Origin: Hsuehochloa calcarea
Lineage: Eukaryota; Streptophyta; Magnoliopsida; Poales; Poaceae
Reading direction: 5' to 3'
Assembly: GCA_036346395.1 (NCBI GenBank)
Contig: CM070609.1
Span: forward strand, 31,129,223-31,193,222
DNA length: 64,000 nt
In this document: positions 42,943-53,000 of the stretch, piece after piece
How positions within the stretch are numbered: position 1 is the stretch's first letter
Layout: each line of letters begins with the position of its first letter
The notes under the pieces: model-generated
Told to the model about the DNA's origin: nothing
What the model saw: the letters and a program-made list of their open reading frames with translations, nothing else
Database searches by the model: none
Made by a program: the position numbers and the translations under genes

Positions 42943-43700
42943 TCAAGCTCGTGTAATCGGCCCAATTATGGTTTGTACATTCTTCTTATGCCGAATGGAA
43001 CTAACTACTGGTCTGAAAACTTGTATTGTGAACAATACCATGTGAGGTAGAGAATGTACTAGTGCCTCTTGAAAAGGAGTCATCCTCAACTCTGATTCTT
43101 TCGATCCAGAAAACGGTGACAAATTAGCAGCATTGAATGTTGAACTCACCACATAGTCATCACCCAGATGATCTATCTTGGAAGCATTGTCATTAATCTT
43201 CTCAAGCACTTTGAATGGATCATCTCCTTGAGGCATCAACTTGGACTTACGCTTATCCGAAAAGTGTTCTTTAAGTAGATGCACCCAAACCAAGTCACTC
43301 GACTCAAAGAGCATTTTCTTTCTTGACTTGTTCGCCTTATAGAGTGCGCCTTTTTTCAATCGCTTCTTTTGTCTTGGCATGAATTTTCTTCTCATATCCA
43401 GCATGTTTTGACGCCTCCATATTATCTTGTTCTTGTAGCTGAAGTGGCACTAAACCAAGTAGCATGATTGGTTTGAAACCAACACCACCTCAATTGGGCA
43501 CATTTGAGTAGTAGAGTGTACCACCCTGTTGTAGGTAAACTCCACATGCGGCAAACAATCTTTCCACTATTTTCAGTTCTTCTTTATCATTGTTTGTAAC
43601 AAGGAAAGTGTACAATTCACCACCTCTTTTATCTATCCATTTGTGGGTGACAAGTTGTTGAGAACAATAACTTTGTCATGAGCTTGGCCTACAAAGTCTT
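42943..43700 (-). pseudogene. Gypsy integrase C-terminal fragment
   Basis: KANKSRKKMLFESSDLVWVH, KRKSKLMPQGDDPFKVLEKI, NDNASKIDHLGDDYVVSSTF and IIGPITRA match the complete element's integrase tail. Further right, frameshifted pieces correspond to the region with the FAYNR and HPQADGQ blocks. TRA at the far left again reads into LTR sequence, as in the complete element. An extra stretch separates the SELRMTPFQE and GPITRA blocks. Confidence 0.8.
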
Positions 43701-44502
43701 TGACGAGGATCTAATAATCCTCATTTTATCTTTTATCTATAATTCTTATTATGGGTAAATATGATGTCACATAGTCTCCAGAAGTACCCCTTATTTTTAT
43801 AAGGGAGAGGCCTACCAAGTGATTGTAAGATCTTCTACAATCACCCCCATAGTCGTAAGTCTTACTACGACCATGTCATGGTCGTAAGTCTTTCTACGAC
43901 TACTACATGGTCGTAAGTCCTTCTCGACCACTACATAGTCGTAAGACCTTCTTTACTACTACACCGGTCGTAAGTCCTCCTACGACTGTGTAAACCACGC
44001 ACCACCTTATAATCAAACCTACAGCAAGTGGGTCCAATTGATTAAGGAATCCGAGCGGTCTACACGCACTATTATTCCGCGAGTAATAGTGCTTAAATAC
44101 CCCATTACCTCTCGAATGATAATCGCCAGACGGCGTGAGAAGCCAATGCGCGGTAATTACTGCCATCATGCGCCCATTACTGGCTCAATTAAGACGCCTC
44201 TTCCGCAGGACAAAACGGCTACTCCTTCACGACTATATAAGGGCATCAATCAGAGAGACAAAGGGAGAGACAAAAAGATAGAGGGAGTCAAGGAGAAATA
44301 CAAGTACTATTCTCTGTGATAGTCTTAGCTTCTTACTTGATTATCAAGAATACCACACACACAGGATTAGGGTTATTATTCTCTCCGGAGAAGGCCTGAA
44401 CCTGTCTAAACATCCCGTGTCAACCACTCTGCGTGATTTCACCTCTAGGAGACCCCCCGAATCAAATAATCTTTACGTAAGATCGGTTCTAATACACCGA
44501 CA
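43701..44502 (+). mobile_element. Solo LTR (802 bp) with GTCTT target duplication
   Basis: TGACGAGGATC at the left, AATACACCGACA at the right, flanked by GTCTT at 43696-43700 and 44503-44507. TATA-like GACTATATAAGGGC near 44230 and a downstream GGATTAGGGTTATTATTCTC ... GAACCTGTCTAAA region give plus orientation. A GGTCGTAAGTCYTTCTACGAC repeat array lies at 43825-43990. The target is the integrase gene of the Gypsy remnant. Confidence 0.9.
43825..43990 (+). repeat. GGTCGTAAGTC array in the solo LTR
   Basis: Five imperfect units of about 35 bp (starting near 43851, 43885, 43909, 43936 and 43966), most with ATGGTCGTAAGTC and CTACGAC or CTCGACC. Each unit contains an inverted pair (GTCGTA/TACGAC). 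Confidence 0.75.
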
Positions 44503-44545
44503 GTCTTCCAAAAGTAGCTCATAAAATTGATGTCGCAATCTGAAA

Positions 44546-45742
44546 CTGTTAGACTAGGTGGACTGGTAGTAAAACACCATGTGGACTGGTCGTAGACATT
44601 ATGATGGTAAATAATTGACATTTGGGTTGTATTGATATTTATGGTTGTGAAAGTTTCGGTTGTTGGATTTTCGATGTGTACGGTCGAATCATGTCTTGTA
44701 TCAGGTGGTCTAATCGGTGATACTCGATGACCCTTTTCAACTGGACTCATAGTACTATAGCTACGAGTACTGTAGCTTCGAGTACCGAGTAATACAGTTC
44801 AGAGTACTGTAGCTCTGAGTATTGTATCTATGAGTACTGTAGCTCCGAGTAGTGAGTGTTAGTTTTTCGAGTGCTGTAGATATGAGTACCAAGTGGTAGA
44901 GCTCCGCGTAATGTACTCAGTTGTAAGTCGAGCCGTATTGAATACGAAGGGCAGTTGGAGTTGTATAGTCGAAGGTCAGGAAGCTATAGCGCACGGTCGA
45001 TGGTTGAAGCTACAGTGATTGGTCGATGGTCGAAAGCTACAATATCTGGTCGATGGTCAAAAGCTACAGTGTCTGGTCGGTGGTCGACTGACTGTAGTCG
45101 TAGACTTCGTGGTCAGTAGTCGTAGACTTCATGATCGGTAGTCGTGGGCTTCATGGTCGGTGATCGTAGACTTCGTGCTCGGTGGTCGTGCACTTATTAG
45201 TAAGTGGTCGTAGGCCTCTGGTAAGTAGTCGTACGCTTTTGGTAAGTGGTCGTTGATTTCGAGTGCTTCAATACTTGTTTTCTTTGAGTACCTTGAGTAC
45301 TCGTGTTTGGTTGGCCAGCGGTATGACCGGCGTGTACACAACGGTACAACTATTTTTACAGAGTTATCTCGATTTGTGTTCTGAAAGTTAAAATCTATGG
45401 TCGTGGATGATCTGATTTGTGTTTATTGATACATGTGAGTGTGATATGTGTGTGTGAACTGATATTGATCAAGTTGGAGAACTTGTGCCAGGAAAATATT
45501 CTTTGATCTTTGCATGTGCAGGTTAAGCGTGGAGACGGTCATGGTCGATGACGAGGAAGACCGGAACTTGGAGGGGGAAATCCAAGGTTCAGGTGGTCGT
45601 GGATGTGACGAGATGGTCGTGATCACGCTAGGGCACATGGAGATCAAAGGTGAATGCATGATGCGTGGTCGAAGCTACAAGAGGTGATGCCCTAGAGGAT
45701 TCAACGCGTGGAGAGTTATGAAAGGCATTTCATAACAGGAAG
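44546..45742 (+). repeat. Zone of short degenerate repeats (GAGTACTGTAGCT; GGTCGATGGTCGAAAGCTACA; GGTCGTAGACTTC)
   Basis: Three successive arrays: GAGTACTGTAGCTCCGAGTA units (44755-44920), GGTCGATGGTCGAAAGCTACA units of about 29 bp (44995-45085), and GGTCGGTAGTCGTAGACTTC units of about 24 bp (45090-45255). Then comes unique sequence related to 51820-52090 (GAACTTGTGCCAGGAAAATA versus GAACTTGTGCCGGGAAAATA). This looks like LTR and leader debris of an element not otherwise identified. No gene. Confidence 0.7.
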
Positions 45743-46706
45743 TGATGAGGACATCGACCCTAAGGATACAACCACTGCTTCAACCTGCTGCACTGCATCC
45801 TCTACTTCCTTTACTTCACCAACATCTTCTCCAATTGGACTTTCGGCTAATACAATACCATATTACCCAATTAGATCGAGCTACGTCTACATGCTATGGT
45901 GCTACGTCTACATACCATGGTACTATGTGTACATACCATGGTGCTACTACATGTGCCAAACAGGAGTTCAAGCTGGATACATTTTGGTCAGATCAGTTCG
46001 GAATCAGCCTGACAGCACCAACTTAAAACAGATATAACTTTTGCAAACGGAGTCCGATTCGAGTGTTCTTGGGCTTGTTGGAAAGCTAACGACGATATCT
46101 TTCCAACGGATCCAGCTTCACCTCCAAATTCCTTCTGTAGACTTTGTAATCATCAAAAGAAGGTGCTATGTCACTAATTTGGGCCGATTTGGGCCTTGTA
46201 ATCGTACCGGAATTGGCCCATATGCCGCCGGCCCACTGGGTGTGATTACTGTTCATGTGAACAGTAATTCGTGCCTTTAGTCCCACCCTCTATTTATTTT
46301 AGATTTGTGGCTCCTCATCCCTATTTAAGGAGGACGCACTCTCTAGTTTCCTTGGATTTTGTTTAGTTAAAAGTTAGCCTTGTTGCAACTTCGTGTATTG
46401 GCTTGTGTCGACTAGACCAACCATAATACCGCTTTTCAAAATCCCAATTTTAATATTTCAATCTTTATTTGCAATTTCAGATTGCTTTATCTTGTTCTTG
46501 CGTGCTTCTTCTGTATGCGTGAATCGACCTTCGTGGTCGTCAACCGGTATTCGTGCATGGTTGATAACGACTTGTCGATCGCTTCGTGATTGCGTGGTTT
46601 CGAGCCTTGCGTGTTCATAGCCGTGATCGCCGAGTTGAGCAACGCCACCGGACTTATCGCTCTCATCGAAAGATCGGGCCAACAAATCAAACCTTAGGGT
46701 TCATCA
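45743..46706 (+). repeat. Left LTR of the gag-protease Gypsy element (964 bp)
   Basis: TGATGAGGACATCGACCC at the start and GGGTTCATCA at the end. It opens with an in-frame tail of 97 codons containing an aromatic heptapeptide repeat (45881-45943) and includes the TAACTTTTGCAAACGG / GTCCGATTCGAG block (46031-46115). Confidence 0.9.
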
Positions 46707-46708
46707 AG

Positions 46709-46722
46709 TGGTATCGAGCTAC
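46709..46722 (+). promoter_or_regulatory. Primer-binding site, mutated
   Basis: TGGTATCGAGCTAC two bases after the LTR. Compared with TGGTATCAGAGC one A is missing. Confidence 0.7.
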
Positions 46723-48460
46723 AGCCTTTGGTGAGAGTTTCGCTTTCTAGTAGTAGATTCGCTTTTCATACCTAGAGTCCGAAAATTGCCAAAAAAAAAA
46801 ATTTGCATCTATCATCCATACCAAGCCCTTTGAGCCTTTGCAATTTTTTTTCTTTTCAGTTTGCTTGTTGAATATTTAGTTACATTGTCGTGTCTAGTTG
46901 CTGATCTTTAGTTCTAGTTATTGTCTAGTTCGTCGTTGTCTAGATTGCTTCTCGTGTTTTTCCTTTGCGTCGCTTAATCGTTCTTTTAGGGTTCTTAGTT
47001 TTTGCATCTAAAACAGAAAATTCGTGGGTTAGAACTCCTCTAATCTGCACCAAAAAAAAAGAGAATACTTTGCTATATTCGTGACTTGTGGAAAACCCTA
47101 GAGCTGGCAAAAAAAAAAGAAGGAGAAAGAGGCCGCCACACAAAACAAAAGACGTGGTAGAAAAAAAAAGAAGAAAAAGAAAAAAAAAACAATCTTACAC
47201 CAAAATCAGTGAAAACTGGTGGAGCCCTTCTACATATAGCCACAAACTTGCACAAAAAATTTCAGCAAGATTAGCCTACGGAATCAAAAGATATAGCAAT
47301 TTAAAGATTGAAACCAAGTCGGTTTCCAGTCCGAGTACGATTCCGTTTCCGAGAGACCTTCAGTAAAACGGGCATAAATTTTGCATATGGTGTCCGATTT
47401 GGACGTTCTTGGACTCGTTGGAAAGCTAACAACGATTCGCATACTTTCCACTTAATGCACTAGTCTCCCTCCAGAGAACCCAAAATCGATAATTTTCGGC
47501 TCCGAATTCGCGTCACAAGTTTTTTGTTTCGGTTTTTGCCGTTTCTTTTAGTCTTCCCATCAGAATTTGGGGTCTGTCTCAACTTCAAAGTTGTAGATCT
47601 CATCGAAACCTTTCAAACGAGTATATATAAGCCATATAAAATTTTGCTTTTTCATCTCTTGAGACTAACTATTGTTTTCTGCTTAAACTAAAGGGCTGTT
47701 TACGCTGCACGTTATTCTGTTTTTTTGTGCTCTACATCGTGTGAACCATCTTGTGCCCTACAAAGAATTTTGAGTAGTTGGTTAGCGTCTCTCCCAGCAC
47801 TTGTTGTGAGGTTTTCCATTGCTTACATCAAGTCACATTTATCTTTATGCGCATGCATATACACATCTCTTAGTGGGGCTTTGATTAGCTAAACTTTGAT
47901 TAGACTAGGATCAAGACTTGTGACTAGTACTTTGAACTGCTTTCAATTTTGCATACTGAATTGAATAATTGCTATTCTTTTGCTACATACTAGCCTTCCG
48001 AGCTCCACTTCCTACTAACTCAAAGAAAGCGCCTCGCAATCGCTGGTGATCGCAAGTGAGAGTATCATGAACCGATACCACCGGTTGTACCACTTCCTTC
48101 TTTGCATTGGTAAGAACTTGTAAGAACTAGGTATAAGCTTGAGTGTGAGTGACTTGATTGAGCCTCCGTAACCTTGTAGTTGATAGGGACATATACACCG
48201 TGATTTGGTCTTTGCTTTGATACTAACAATGGCGGTTCATCGTCACAAGGGGAGCATAGCAGCACAACAATGAGGAAGATGCACCGCCACCTCCTCGCAC
48301 AAAAGAAATCATGCGCGCTTTTCTCGCATGCGGATCAACATTCGTATGCGTATGGAGTTGATTCTAGATCGCACCATCGATTTAACTTGTGCGCTGGCTA
48401 CACGTGTGGAGCAATGGACTAGAGAGCTCCACCTTCTATTGCCGCTTCGGCTAGCCGGCA
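46723..48460 (+). other. Long leader of the gag-protease element
   Basis: 1.7 kb without a gene. A purine tract at 47108-47191 (mostly A with GAAG) gives false Lys-rich frames. 47361-47455 repeats the LTR block (GTCCGATTTGGACGTTCTTG, GTTGGAAAGCTAACAACGAT), so part of the LTR-like sequence also sits in the leader. Confidence 0.65.
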
Positions 48461-49546
48461 TTGCACGATCGCCGTAACTCCATCCGCTGCTCGCCATGGG
48501 CCGATGAGGTAGAAGATGAAGCGAACCCATATGTTGCTTATACGGGGTCCGATGGTGATTTCAATCCCATTAATGATCATGATCACCGACAACAACGCTT
48601 CAATCGACAAGGTATGCGAAGAGAGCCACCACGTGAGGTACGTGACCATAATGGTTCACTTGGTAAAATTAAATTCACTATACCTCCTTTTGCTGGTAAA
48701 TATGATCCTGATGCTTATCTCACATGGGAGTTAGTTGTGGACCAAAAATTTGCATGCCATGAATTTTCTGACAATAAAAAGGTTAGGGCTGCTACTAGTG
48801 AGTTCACAGATTTTGCATCTATTTGGTGGAGTGAATATGGTCGTACTCATCAGGACATACCTAGAACATGGAATGCTTTGAAAAGAGCAATGAGACGTAG
48901 GTTTGTACCTTCATATTATTCACGTGATTTGCTTAATAAATTACAACGCTTAAGACAGGGTAGTAGTTCTGTAGAAGACTATTATCAAGAATTACAAACT
49001 GGTTTGTTGCGTCGTGGTTTAGAAGAAACTGAGGATGCTAAGATGGATAGATTTTTGGGAGGGTTAAACCGTAAAATTCAGGACATTTTAGACTATAAAG
49101 AATATGATTCTATCAACCGTTTATTCCATATTGCTTGCAAAGCTGAGAGAGAAGTGCAGGGTCGACAATCTCGCTCTAGAGGCAATATTGGAGGAACTTT
49201 TGCAGGTCGGCCAAGGCAGCAACATCACATGGCATCCTCCTCCATTTCTGACCGTGCACCCCCTGCTGCTGCTTCAACTCCTATACATATCCCTGTTGTA
49301 AACAAACCCGCAAAAGTACAAGCCCTTACAAAAAAAAGTGCTTCTTCTGTTGCTTCTACAGGGCGATCTAGAGATGTGCAATGTCACCGTTGCAAAGGAT
49401 TTGGGCACTTGATGCGCGATTGCCCAAGTCAGCGAGCTTTGCTTATCAAGGACAATGGTGAGTACACTTCAAATAGCGATATTAAGGAAGAACATGTGTT
49501 GGTTGCAACTAACAATGCCGTGATGAAACCGAGGAAGAACATATAA
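48461..49546 (+). CDS. Gypsy gag (capsid and zinc knuckle), frame open
   Basis: A 361-codon open frame with the retrotransposon gag capsid domain (about residues 60-230): GSLGKIKFTIPPFAGKYDPD, ASIWWSEYGRTHQD, AMRRRFVPSYYSRDLLNKLQ, RLRQGSSSVEDYYQELQTGL and RFLGGLNRKIQDILDYKEYD. A basic, Pro/Ser-rich linker and a CCHC zinc knuckle CHRCKGFGHLMRDC (about residues 305-320) follow. The ATG at 48461 may not be native; gag of the related element starts further upstream with a coiled coil, and here the upstream frame is broken. Gag would form particles and package RNA, so this element could still supply a capsid or be packaged by others. Confidence 0.8.
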   Translation: MHDRRNSIRCSPWADEVEDEANPYVAYTGSDGDFNPINDHDHRQQRFNRQGMRREPPREVRDHNGSLGKIKFTIPPFAGKYDPDAYLTWELVVDQKFACHEFSDNKKVRAATSEFTDFASIWWSEYGRTHQDIPRTWNALKRAMRRRFVPSYYSRDLLNKLQRLRQGSSSVEDYYQELQTGLLRRGLEETEDAKMDRFLGGLNRKIQDILDYKEYDSINRLFHIACKAEREVQGRQSRSRGNIGGTFAGRPRQQHHMASSSISDRAPPAAASTPIHIPVVNKPAKVQALTKKSASSVASTGRSRDVQCHRCKGFGHLMRDCPSQRALLIKDNGEYTSNSDIKEEHVLVATNNAVMKPRKNI

Positions 49547-49563
49547 ACCATGAGGCGTCTGAC

Positions 49564-50081
49564 ATGTACCAAAGCCTAGTTGTTCAGTGTGTGCTAAGTG
49601 CTCAAATGGAACTTGCTGAACAAAATCAACGCCACATTTTGTTTCAATCCAAGTTCGTCATCAAGGAACGTTCATGTAGATTCATCATTGATGGCGGGAG
49701 TTGCAACAACCTTGCTAGCATAGACATGGTCGAGAAGCTTGGCTTGACCACAACACAACACCCTCATCCTTACTACATCCAATGGCTGAATTCTTGTGGT
49801 AAGTTGAAGGTAACTAAGCTTGTCGCGTACACTTTTCTATTTGATCATATCATGATTATGTTGATTGTGATGTCGCATCTATGCAAGCATGCTCATTATT
49901 ATTAGGTAGACCTTGGCAATATGATAGATATTCGAACATCATGGTAGATCTAATCATTATACTTTCACATATAAAGAAAAGAAAATCACTCGCTTCCAAT
50001 GTCTCCTCCGCTATATTAAAGGATGAATTAGAAAGAATCATGAGAACAAGGAGAAGACACAAGTTGATCAAAAGATTATAG
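49564..50081 (+). pseudogene. Gypsy aspartic protease, frameshifted
   Basis: SCRFIIDGGSCNNLASIDMV carries the DGGS active site, then EKLGLTTTQHPHPYYIQWLN. A frameshift near 49870 separates CSLLLGRPWQYDRYSN, the second protease block, in another frame (49881-50081). RT should follow but is absent. Confidence 0.8.
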
Positions 50082-50308
50082 CTCCAAGTGAAATTAAATT
50101 GAAAGCTCCTGTTATGTTAGCTACAAAAATTGATTCCATTGATATGGAAAACATGAATCTAAATGTCATACTATGATTTGTAAAGAAACTCCGTGTCCAT
50201 TAGAAGAAGTGCATGTTTCTTTGCCTCCTTGCTACTAACCTTTGCAGGAGAGTGATGACTTGAGAAAACAAATGAGTCGAGGACGACTCAAATTCAAGAA
50301 AGGGAGGA
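50082..50308 (+). other. Deletion scar where RT, RNase H and integrase are missing
   Basis: About 230 bp between the protease and the polypurine tract. The last part (SRTTQIQERED reading into the LTR) matches the extreme C-terminal end of the polyprotein in the complete element, so pol has been lost in one or more deletions. AGAAAGGGAGGA at 50297-50308 is the polypurine tract. Confidence 0.7.
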
Positions 50309-51284
50309 TGATGAGGACATCGACCCTAAGGTTACAACCATCGCTTCAACTCACGTGACCGCATCCTCTACTTCCTTTACTTCACCAACATCTTCTCAAT
50401 TGACTTTCGCTAATGCAATGCCATATTACCCAATTAGATCGAGCTACGCCTACATGCCATGGTGCTACGCCTACATACCATGGTACTATGTGTACATGCC
50501 ATGGTGCTACTACATGTGCCAAGCAGGAGTTCAAGTTTGGATACATTTTGGTCGATCAGTTCGGAATCAGCCCGACAAAGCACCAACTTAAAACAGATAT
50601 AACTTTTGCAAACGGAGTCCGATTCGGGTGTTCTTGGGCTTGTTGGAAAGCTAACGACGATATATTTCCAACGGATCTAGCCTCACCTCCAAATACCTTC
50701 TGTAGACTTCGGAATCATCAAAAGAAGGTGCTATATCACTAATTTAGGCCGATTTTGGCCTTGTAATCGTACCGGAATTGGCACATATGCCGCCGGCCCA
50801 CCTGGGGGTGTGATTACTGTTCATGTGAACAGTAATTCGTGCCTTTAGTCCCACCCCTCTATTTATTTTAGATTTGTGGCTCCTCATCCCATATTTAAGG
50901 AGGACGCACCCCCTCTAGTTTCCTTGGATTTTGTTTAGTTAAAAGTTAGCCTTGTTGCAACTTCGTGTATTGGCTTGTGTCGACTAGACCAACCATAATA
51001 CCGCTTTTCGAAATCCCAATTTTAATATTTCAATCTTTATTTGCAATTTCAGATTGCTTTATCTTGTTCTTGCGTGCTTCTTCGGTGTATACAGGAATCG
51101 ACCTTCGTGGTCAGGTCAACCGGGTATTCGTGCATGGTTGATAACGACTTGTCGATCGCCAATGATTGCGTGGTTTCGAGCCTTGCGTGTTCATAGCCAG
51201 GATCGTCAGAGTTGAGCGACGCCTACCGGACTTATCGTTCTCATCGAAAGATCGGACCAACAAATCAAACCTTAGGGTTCATCA
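50309..51284 (+). repeat. Right LTR of the gag-protease Gypsy element (976 bp)
   Basis: Near-identical to the left LTR apart from small insertions/deletions. Starts TGATGAGGACATCG after the polypurine tract and ends CATCA at 51284. The LTR-encoded tail is open for 93 codons, to TAA at 50589-50591. Confidence 0.9.
50444..50506 (+). repeat. 21-bp in-frame repeat (heptapeptide YAYMPWC) in LTR
   Basis: Three 21-bp units of CTACGCCTACATGCCATGGTG type, each with CCATGG, encode a Tyr/Trp/Met/Pro-rich heptapeptide three times. The same array lies at 45881-45943 in the left LTR. Confidence 0.85.
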
Positions 51285-51296
51285 AGTGGTATCAGA
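51285..51296 (+). promoter_or_regulatory. Second primer-binding site remnant after the right LTR
   Basis: AG then TGGTATCAGA directly after the right LTR end, the same two-base spacer as after the left LTR. It indicates that another copy's internal region once followed. Confidence 0.6.
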
Positions 51297-53000
51297 TATA
51301 TTACCGTGATTTGAGGGGTTTCGTTTCCCTTGCTTCACGGAAGAGATGGGCTTATGTGTCCGTGTTGATAAGGACCTAGTTTAGGGCCCTATCATATAAA
51401 GGCCGAAGAGGTTAAGAGTAATGCGCGCTGGTGGGAGGCTTCTTGGGGCTTTTGGCGACGGCGGCTTTCAGTGGAGAGTGCTTTTTTGTGCTTTCTTGCT
51501 AGGGTTTGAGAGGTGCCGTGAGAGCACTTCGTAGACACAAAACATGATTGAGAAATAATAGATCCGGTCGTTTCCAAAGAATTTCAGTCATCGCTGGCGG
51601 TTTGTGCTTCTGGGTATTGTGTTCGATTTGTTCCAATTCATCGTCTTCGATCTGCTATTGTCTTCGATAAGCTCTCGTGTTGATTAGTATTTGACTAGTT
51701 CCTGTTCCGAGTGGTATTCGACTTGTTCTCGTCCATCGTCTTCGATCTGCTTTTGTTCGTTGCAGCGCGTGAATCTCCCGAGCCGAAAGGTGAAAGAGAT
51801 CTGATAGTCGAACTTTTTCTATTATTTACAGATATTATTTGAGGCGTGTCGTGGTGTGTGAACTTATGTCAGTCAAGTTGGGAAGAACTTGTGCCGGGAA
51901 AATATAGTGCTTTGGTCTTTGTATGTGTAGGGTAACTCGGAGGCGATCGTAGTCTATGACGATGACCGGAGATGACTTGGTGCGAAGTCATGGTCCTGAG
52001 GGTTAAGGATGCTGGAAGAGGCGGTCGAGCTTGAGTTGTAGCCATGGAGATTAAAGATGGATGAAGCGTGTTAAAACTACAGATGTGTGATCCGGAAACT
52101 ATAACACATGGTATATTTTAGTGTGTCTAAAATTAGATATTTTGTAATCAAGTTTTAAGCTTATAGATTAGGCCCATATAATTGAGTTGTTCCTAAGTGG
52201 TTAAGCTTTGGAATCTTTACAGGTATAAAAGGGGGCGAACCGATCGGGACACGGACGGAAAAGGGGCGGCGGCCGAGACTCGGAGAACGATTTCTTCCTC
52301 GCGCGGCGACCGAGCAAAAAGGGCTTTGCTCCAGGCCAGCGGCTATTTTGTAGCGATTTGATACTGGGGCCGGTCTTGGGCGTTGAAGCGGCTACACGAA
52401 AGGACATGCACGAAAAGAGCCGGGCGTGCAGAGCTTCTTCTTTTGACGCTGATCGGTGTCAAGCAGTAGTGGGCGGCGACTAGTAAAACAAAAGAAAATT
52501 GATTTGTTTGCCTGAATACTTTGGAGGTCTTCAGTGCGAGGTGACGTTTGATGTTGAGTTTCTATTCTTAGCATTAAATAATTGGATTGTTGTCTGTCAA
52601 ATTTTTGTGAATGCATGCATACACTTTGTGTAGTTTTGACTCCTGTGATTAGAGCAAGTACTGTCGTCCGGCTGTTAAAAAAAAAGGAAAACTTCTTCTC
52701 ACGTGAAATTTGCTACTATATTTTATAATCATTATTAGAGTATGTCTAAATAGATAAAGAGGTATCATTATACGATTTAAGTAGTATATGAGAAGCGGGA
52801 GTACGTACTCATGGGAGTACTTTATCATTTTCCTATATATATTTTGTCTTTGTACTCTTATTGTGTTTTGGTGCTTTTATTGTTGGAAAATTTGAAAAAT
52901 CAGTAAAATGAGATTTGAGAAAAAGTCTCCATGCAATTACAATCATTCACCCCCCCCCTCTGATTGTCATTACGATCCTACAGATATAGTCACAAATCAT
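51297..53000 (+). mobile_element. Copia-like LTR and leader debris
   Basis: Contains two promoter-like sites (CATATAAAGGCCG near 51390; GGTATAAAAGGGGGCG near 52222), repeated TTCGATCTGCT / GTTCGATTTGTTCC words, and a C-rich end CACCCCCCCCCTCTGATTG near 52950 that resembles the ends of SIRE/Maximus-type Copia LTRs. The section 51820-52090 matches 45355-45640 imperfectly. No coding domain found; class is tentative. Confidence 0.4.

Larger units (their letters stand above)
41288..44545 (-). mobile_element. Gypsy remnant (3' LTR plus integrase end) with two nested solo LTRs
   Basis: Same lineage as the element at 9124-17015. A 3' LTR (41288 to about 42962) is joined on the right to the integrase C-terminus, and the element stops near 44545. 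Two unrelated LTRs interrupt it: one inside the LTR (42222-42920) and one inside integrase (43701-44502), each with perfect 5-bp duplications. Removing them restores colinearity with the complete element. The LTR subfamily is closest to the fragment at 61075-61429. Confidence 0.85.
45743..51284 (+). mobile_element. Non-autonomous Gypsy element: gag and protease only
   Basis: LTRs at 45743-46706 and 50309-51284 (both TGATGAGGACATCG ... GGGTTCATCA), a Met-tRNA-type primer site, a long leader, an intact-looking gag frame, a broken protease, and then no RT, RNase H or integrase. The polyprotein end, polypurine tract and LTR follow directly. It belongs to the same lineage as the 9124-17015 element (DGGS protease, TGATG/CATCA LTR ends, same phase of the LTR-encoded tail). 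No target duplication: the left flank is GGAAG, while the right LTR is followed by AG and TGGTATCAGA, a second primer site, implying LTR-internal-LTR-internal structure. Confidence 0.88.

Noticed and set aside
47108..47366. Lys/Arg-rich frame in the purine tract
   Set aside because: Low-complexity A/G run in a retrotransposon leader; no conserved pattern.
48461..49546. Gag with CCHC knuckle as a host zinc-finger gene
   Set aside because: It lies between LTRs, has the retrotransposon capsid pattern and is followed by a retropepsin.
45738..51289. Target-site duplication for the gag-protease Gypsy element
   Set aside because: Flanks are GGAAG and AGTGG; the right flank is better explained as the start of a second internal region.
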